64,000 nucleotides of DNA from Pseudomonadota bacterium. GTDB taxonomy: Bacteria > Pseudomonadota > Gammaproteobacteria > Burkholderiales > Burkholderiaceae_C. The DNA is taken from NCBI GenBank assembly GCA_018241225.1, contig JAFEEG010000007.1, positions 1 through 64,000 on the forward strand, given 5' to 3'. The notes under the pieces were generated by a model. The model did no database searches, was not told the origin of the DNA, and worked only from the letters and a program-made list of their open reading frames with translations. Numbering within the stretch: position 1 is the first letter of the stretch; each line of letters opens with the position of its first letter. The position numbers were made by a program, and so were the translations under genes. Below, in pieces: positions 61,033 through 64,000 of the stretch.

Positions 61033-62514
61033 ATGCCACAGACGCCGCCCGCGCCTCCTTCCGACGACACCAACCCCGCAACGGCCGCTGCCAGCACCAC
61101 ACCCGCCTGGCGCCGACATCGCGGCTGGGGCACGGCCATTGCGCTCCTGGTGGTCGTTGCACTGGTGGGGGGCAGCTGGTATCTCATCAAGCGCCCTGCG
61201 GCGGGCCGGGGCCCCGGCGGTGGCTTCGGTGGTGGTGGTGGCGGCGGCGGCGCGCCCACCGTCACGGTAGGCAGTGCGCTGGCCCAGCAACGGCAGCTGC
61301 CGGTCACGCTGGACGCGCTGGGCACCGTCACGCCCCTGGCCACCGTTACGCTCAAGCCCCAGGTGGGCGGCGTGCTGACCGAGGTTCTCTACACCGAAGG
61401 CGAGCGCGTCAAGAAAGGGCAGCTGCTCGCCCGCATCGACCCGCGCCCGTATGAACAGGCCCTGATGCAGGCCCAGGGCACGCAAAAGCGCGACGAGGCG
61501 CAACTGCAGGCCGCCCGCGTGACCTTGCAGCGCTACAAGACGCTCCTGGGCCAGGATTCGATCGCGCGCCAGGACGTGGACACGCAGGCCGCATTGGTGG
61601 GGCAGCTCGAAGGCACCGTCATCGCCGACCGCGCCGCCGTGGCCAGCGCGCAGCTCAATCTCGAATTCACCCGCATCACCTCGCCCATCGACGGGCGCAT
61701 CGGTTTGCGCACGGTGGACCCGGGCAACAACGTGACGGCCAACGCCAGCACCGGCATCGCGGTGGTCACGCAGATCAACCCCATCGACGTGCAGTTCTCG
61801 GTGCCGCAAGACCGCGTGCCGGAAATCATGCGCCAGCTGCGCGGCGGTGCTGCGATGGCGGTGTCGGCCTTGGACCGCACCCGCAGCGACACGCTGGACA
61901 GCGGTCGCTTCTCCACCCTGGACAACGTGGTGGACGTGAGCACGGGCACCGTCAAGGCCAAGGCGCGTTTCGACAATCCGCAGGCCGCGCTCTTCCCGAG
62001 CCAGTTCGTCAACGTGCGCATGACCTTGCGCACCATCGATGCGCTGGTGGTGCCGGTCACCGCGGTGCGCAACGGCCCCAAGGGGCCCTACGTGTTCGTG
62101 GTGGGCGAGGACAAGAAGGCGCGCATGCGCCTCATCAAGCGCGGCGAGACCACGGTCGAATGGGTGCAGATCACCGACGGGCTCAAGGCCGACGAGCGCG
62201 TGGTCACCGAAGGCGGCGACCGCCTGGACGACGGCACGGTCGTGGCGTTGCAGGGCGACGCACCGCCGCCCGGTGGTGTTGCAGCGAACAAGGGCGCGAC
62301 CACGGGCGAGGCCGGCGGTGCCGCGGCCCGCAAGGTGAGCCCGCCCAATGCCGAGCAGCGCCAGCGCATCCTCGATTCCGCAGCCGGCGACCCCGAGAAG
62401 CTGGCGCAGCGCAAGGCCTTCCTGGAGGCCATCGACAAGGGTGACCCGCAGGCGCTGGAGCGCTGGCAGCAGATGAGCCAGCGCCGCCGGCGTGACGGCG
62501 GCGGCCCTCCGTGA
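61033..62514 (+). CDS. mdtA: MdtA-type RND efflux periplasmic adaptor (membrane fusion protein)
   Basis: 493 residues from the ATG at 61033. A long Pro/Ala-rich cytoplasmic start, a single membrane anchor ([15 protein letters not shown]), a Gly-rich linker, then [33 protein letters not shown] in two pieces, a lipoyl domain with a coiled-coil hairpin, and [18 protein letters not shown] and [20 protein letters not shown]. The C-terminal 80 residues carry an Ala/Gly- and Gln-rich extension not usual in MdtA. It links the RND pump to an outer-membrane channel. Confidence 0.92.
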   Translation: MPQTPPAPPSDDTNPATAAASTTPAWRRHRGWGTAIALLVVVALVGGSWYLIKRPAAGRGPGGGFGGGGGGGGAPTVTVGSALAQQRQLPVTLDALGTVTPLATVTLKPQVGGVLTEVLYTEGERVKKGQLLARIDPRPYEQALMQAQGTQKRDEAQLQAARVTLQRYKTLLGQDSIARQDVDTQAALVGQLEGTVIADRAAVASAQLNLEFTRITSPIDGRIGLRTVDPGNNVTANASTGIAVVTQINPIDVQFSVPQDRVPEIMRQLRGGAAMAVSALDRTRSDTLDSGRFSTLDNVVDVSTGTVKAKARFDNPQAALFPSQFVNVRMTLRTIDALVVPVTAVRNGPKGPYVFVVGEDKKARMRLIKRGETTVEWVQITDGLKADERVVTEGGDRLDDGTVVALQGDAPPPGGVAANKGATTGEAGGAAARKVSPPNAEQRQRILDSAAGDPEKLAQRKAFLEAIDKGDPQALERWQQMSQRRRRDGGGPP

Positions 62515-62524
62515 GGTGGCGGCC

Positions 62525-64000
62525 GTGAGCCCCTCGCGCCCCTTCATCCAGCGCCCGGTGGCCACCGGGCTGCTCATGCTCGCCATCGTGCTGGCGGGTC
62601 TGGTGGGTTTTCGCCTGCTGCCGCTGTCGGCATTGCCCCAGGTGGACTACCCGACCATCCAGGTGCAGACGCTCTACCCCGGTGCAAGCCCCGAGGTGAT
62701 GAGCCGCACCGTGAGCGCGCCGCTGGAGCGCCAGTTCGGCCAGATGTCGGGCCTGAACCGCATGAGCTCGGTCAGCGCAGCGGGCGTTTCCATCGTCACG
62801 CTGCAATTCGACCTGGACCAGACGCTGGACGTAGCCGAGCAGCAGGTGCAGGCGGCCATCAACGCAGGGGGCTCCTTCCTGCCGGCCGACCTGCCAGCGC
62901 CCCCGGTGTATGCCAAGGTGAACCCGGCCGATGCGCCCATCCTCACGCTGGCGGTGCGCTCCGACACGCTGCCGCTGACCGAGGTACAGAACCTGGTGAA
63001 CACGCGCCTGGCGCAGAAGATCAGCCAGGTGGGCGGCGTGGGCCTGGTCACGCTGGCTGGCGGGCAGCGGCCTGCAGTGCGCATCCAGGCCGATACCAAC
63101 GCGCTGGCATCGGTAGGCATCGGCATCGACACGCTTCGCAGCGCCATCGCCGCGGCCAACGCCAACAGCGCCAAGGGCACCTTCGACGGACCGCAGCGCG
63201 CCTACACCATCAACTCCAACGACCAGCTCCTGACCGCGGCCGACTACCAGAACCTGGTCGTTGCCTGGAAGAACGGCGCGCCGGTGCGCATGCGCGACGT
63301 GGCCAAGGTGGTGGACAGCGCGGAGAACACGCAACTGGGCGCCTGGGCGGCGACCAAGGATCAGGCCGACAAGTCGCTGCACCCCGCCGTCATCGTCAAC
63401 GTGCAGCGCCAACCCGGCGCCAACGTCATTTCCACGGTCGATTCCATTCGCGCCCGCCTGCCCGAGCTGGAAGCCTCGCTGCCCGGGTCCCTCAAGGTCG
63501 AAGTGCTGTCCGACCGCACACAGGGCATCCGCGCCTCGGTGGAGCATGTGCAGATCGAGCTGGGCCTGGCGGTGGCGCTGGTGGTGCTGGTGATCTTCTT
63601 CTTCCTGCACAGCGTGCGGGCCACCATCATCGCCAGCATTGCGGTGCCCATCTCGCTCGTGGGCACCTGCGGGCTCATGTACCTGCTGGGCTACTCGCTC
63701 AACAACCTGAGCCTGATGGCGCTGACCATCGCCACCGGCTTCGTGGTGGACGACGCGATCGTGATGATCGAGAACATCGCGCGCTACATCGAGCAGGGCG
63801 AGAAGCCCTTTGCGGCGGCCATCAAGGGTGCCACGCAGATCGGCTTCACCATCATCTCGCTAACCGTGTCGCTGGTGGCGGTGCTCATTCCGCTGCTGTT
63901 CATGGAAGACGTGGTGGGGCGGCTGTTTCGCGAGTTCGCGATCACGCTGGCCATCACCATCCTGATCTCTGCCGTGGTCTCGCTCACGCTGGTGCCGATG
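62525..64000 (+). CDS. mdtB: MdtB-type RND efflux permease, N-terminal part
   Basis: The reading frame opens with a GTG at 62525, ten bases after mdtA, and stays open to the window end (492 codons of about 1030 expected). [41 protein letters not shown] and [18 protein letters not shown] show a hydrophobe/amphiphile-efflux RND pump, as in MdtB; the [20 protein letters not shown] helix carries the proton-relay acidic region just before. The rest, probably with mdtC, lies beyond 64000. Confidence 0.93.
   Translation, partial: MSPSRPFIQRPVATGLLMLAIVLAGLVGFRLLPLSALPQVDYPTIQVQTLYPGASPEVMSRTVSAPLERQFGQMSGLNRMSSVSAAGVSIVTLQFDLDQTLDVAEQQVQAAINAGGSFLPADLPAPPVYAKVNPADAPILTLAVRSDTLPLTEVQNLVNTRLAQKISQVGGVGLVTLAGGQRPAVRIQADTNALASVGIGIDTLRSAIAAANANSAKGTFDGPQRAYTINSNDQLLTAADYQNLVVAWKNGAPVRMRDVAKVVDSAENTQLGAWAATKDQADKSLHPAVIVNVQRQPGANVISTVDSIRARLPELEASLPGSLKVEVLSDRTQGIRASVEHVQIELGLAVALVVLVIFFFLHSVRATIIASIAVPISLVGTCGLMYLLGYSLNNLSLMALTIATGFVVDDAIVMIENIARYIEQGEKPFAAAIKGATQIGFTIISLTVSLVAVLIPLLFMEDVVGRLFREFAITLAITILISAVVSLTLVPM

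Overview
The window is GC-rich (about two thirds G+C by eye), densely coded on both strands, with short intergenic gaps. It looks like chromosome from a beta-proteobacterium of the Comamonadaceae (Variovorax/Acidovorax-like). Reasons: two orphan Bug-type tricarboxylate receptors, the pyrG-kdsA-DUF1330-eno-ftsB order, the many GTG/TTG starts, and an intergenic repeat of a type I associate with that family. The genus is an inference from gene content; no rRNA or tRNA gene was seen.

Region 1 (1-13.5 kb) is a pectin and hexuronate utilisation locus. On the minus strand an operon reads uronate dehydrogenase (udh), a TRAP transporter (dctP, dctQ, dctM), a beta-propeller lactonase, and the first 35 codons of a galactarate-dehydratase-like gene that leaves the window. 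Divergent from udh is a FadR-type GntR regulator. It is followed by an unassigned 745-residue secreted lipoprotein, a GH28 polygalacturonase lipoprotein on the opposite strand, 5-dehydro-4-deoxyglucarate dehydratase (kdgD) and an alpha-ketoglutarate-semialdehyde-type dehydrogenase. Together these can take polygalacturonate to galacturonate, galactaro-lactone, galactarate, 5-keto-4-deoxyglucarate, alpha-ketoglutarate semialdehyde and finally alpha-ketoglutarate. A palindrome of the form TTGTC(A/G)TACAA, and variants of it, recur upstream of the transcription units and are the likely operators of the GntR protein.

Region 2 (13.5-23.5 kb) is mixed: a GNAT acetyltransferase, an ASCH protein, an AEC carrier, two Bug receptors flanking xerD, a DUF455 protein, a gamma-carbonic anhydrase, hslO (Hsp33), an APC amino-acid permease with a doubtful start, and a CxxC-containing unknown protein.

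Region 3 (23.5-36.5 kb) is core housekeeping: ftsB, eno, DUF1330, kdsA and pyrG in one operon; coaBC, a small linker gene and dut in another; then a glycine-zipper lipoprotein, slyD, the ribosomal oxygenase roxA, and the dapA-bamC-MBL operon.

Region 4 (36.5-51 kb) carries a methyltransferase, a tiny membrane protein, an MFS carrier, a fatty-acid-hydroxylase-like protein controlled by a divergent TetR with two identical palindromic operators, then parE, a lytic transglycosylase, parC, an esterase, gshA, an SDR, a D-amino-acid aminotransferase and the ribosome-assembly GTPase ylqF.

Region 5 (51-64 kb) has a membrane-anchored Mrr-like protein, an AstE-family hydrolase, an M23 peptidase behind glnS, a PVYY-repeat secreted protein, an ArsR/SRPBCC pair with a probably leaderless promoter, a LytS/LytTR-type two-component system, two small membrane proteins, a tandem retropepsin-like secreted protein, and the start of an mdtAB-type RND efflux operon that runs off the end.
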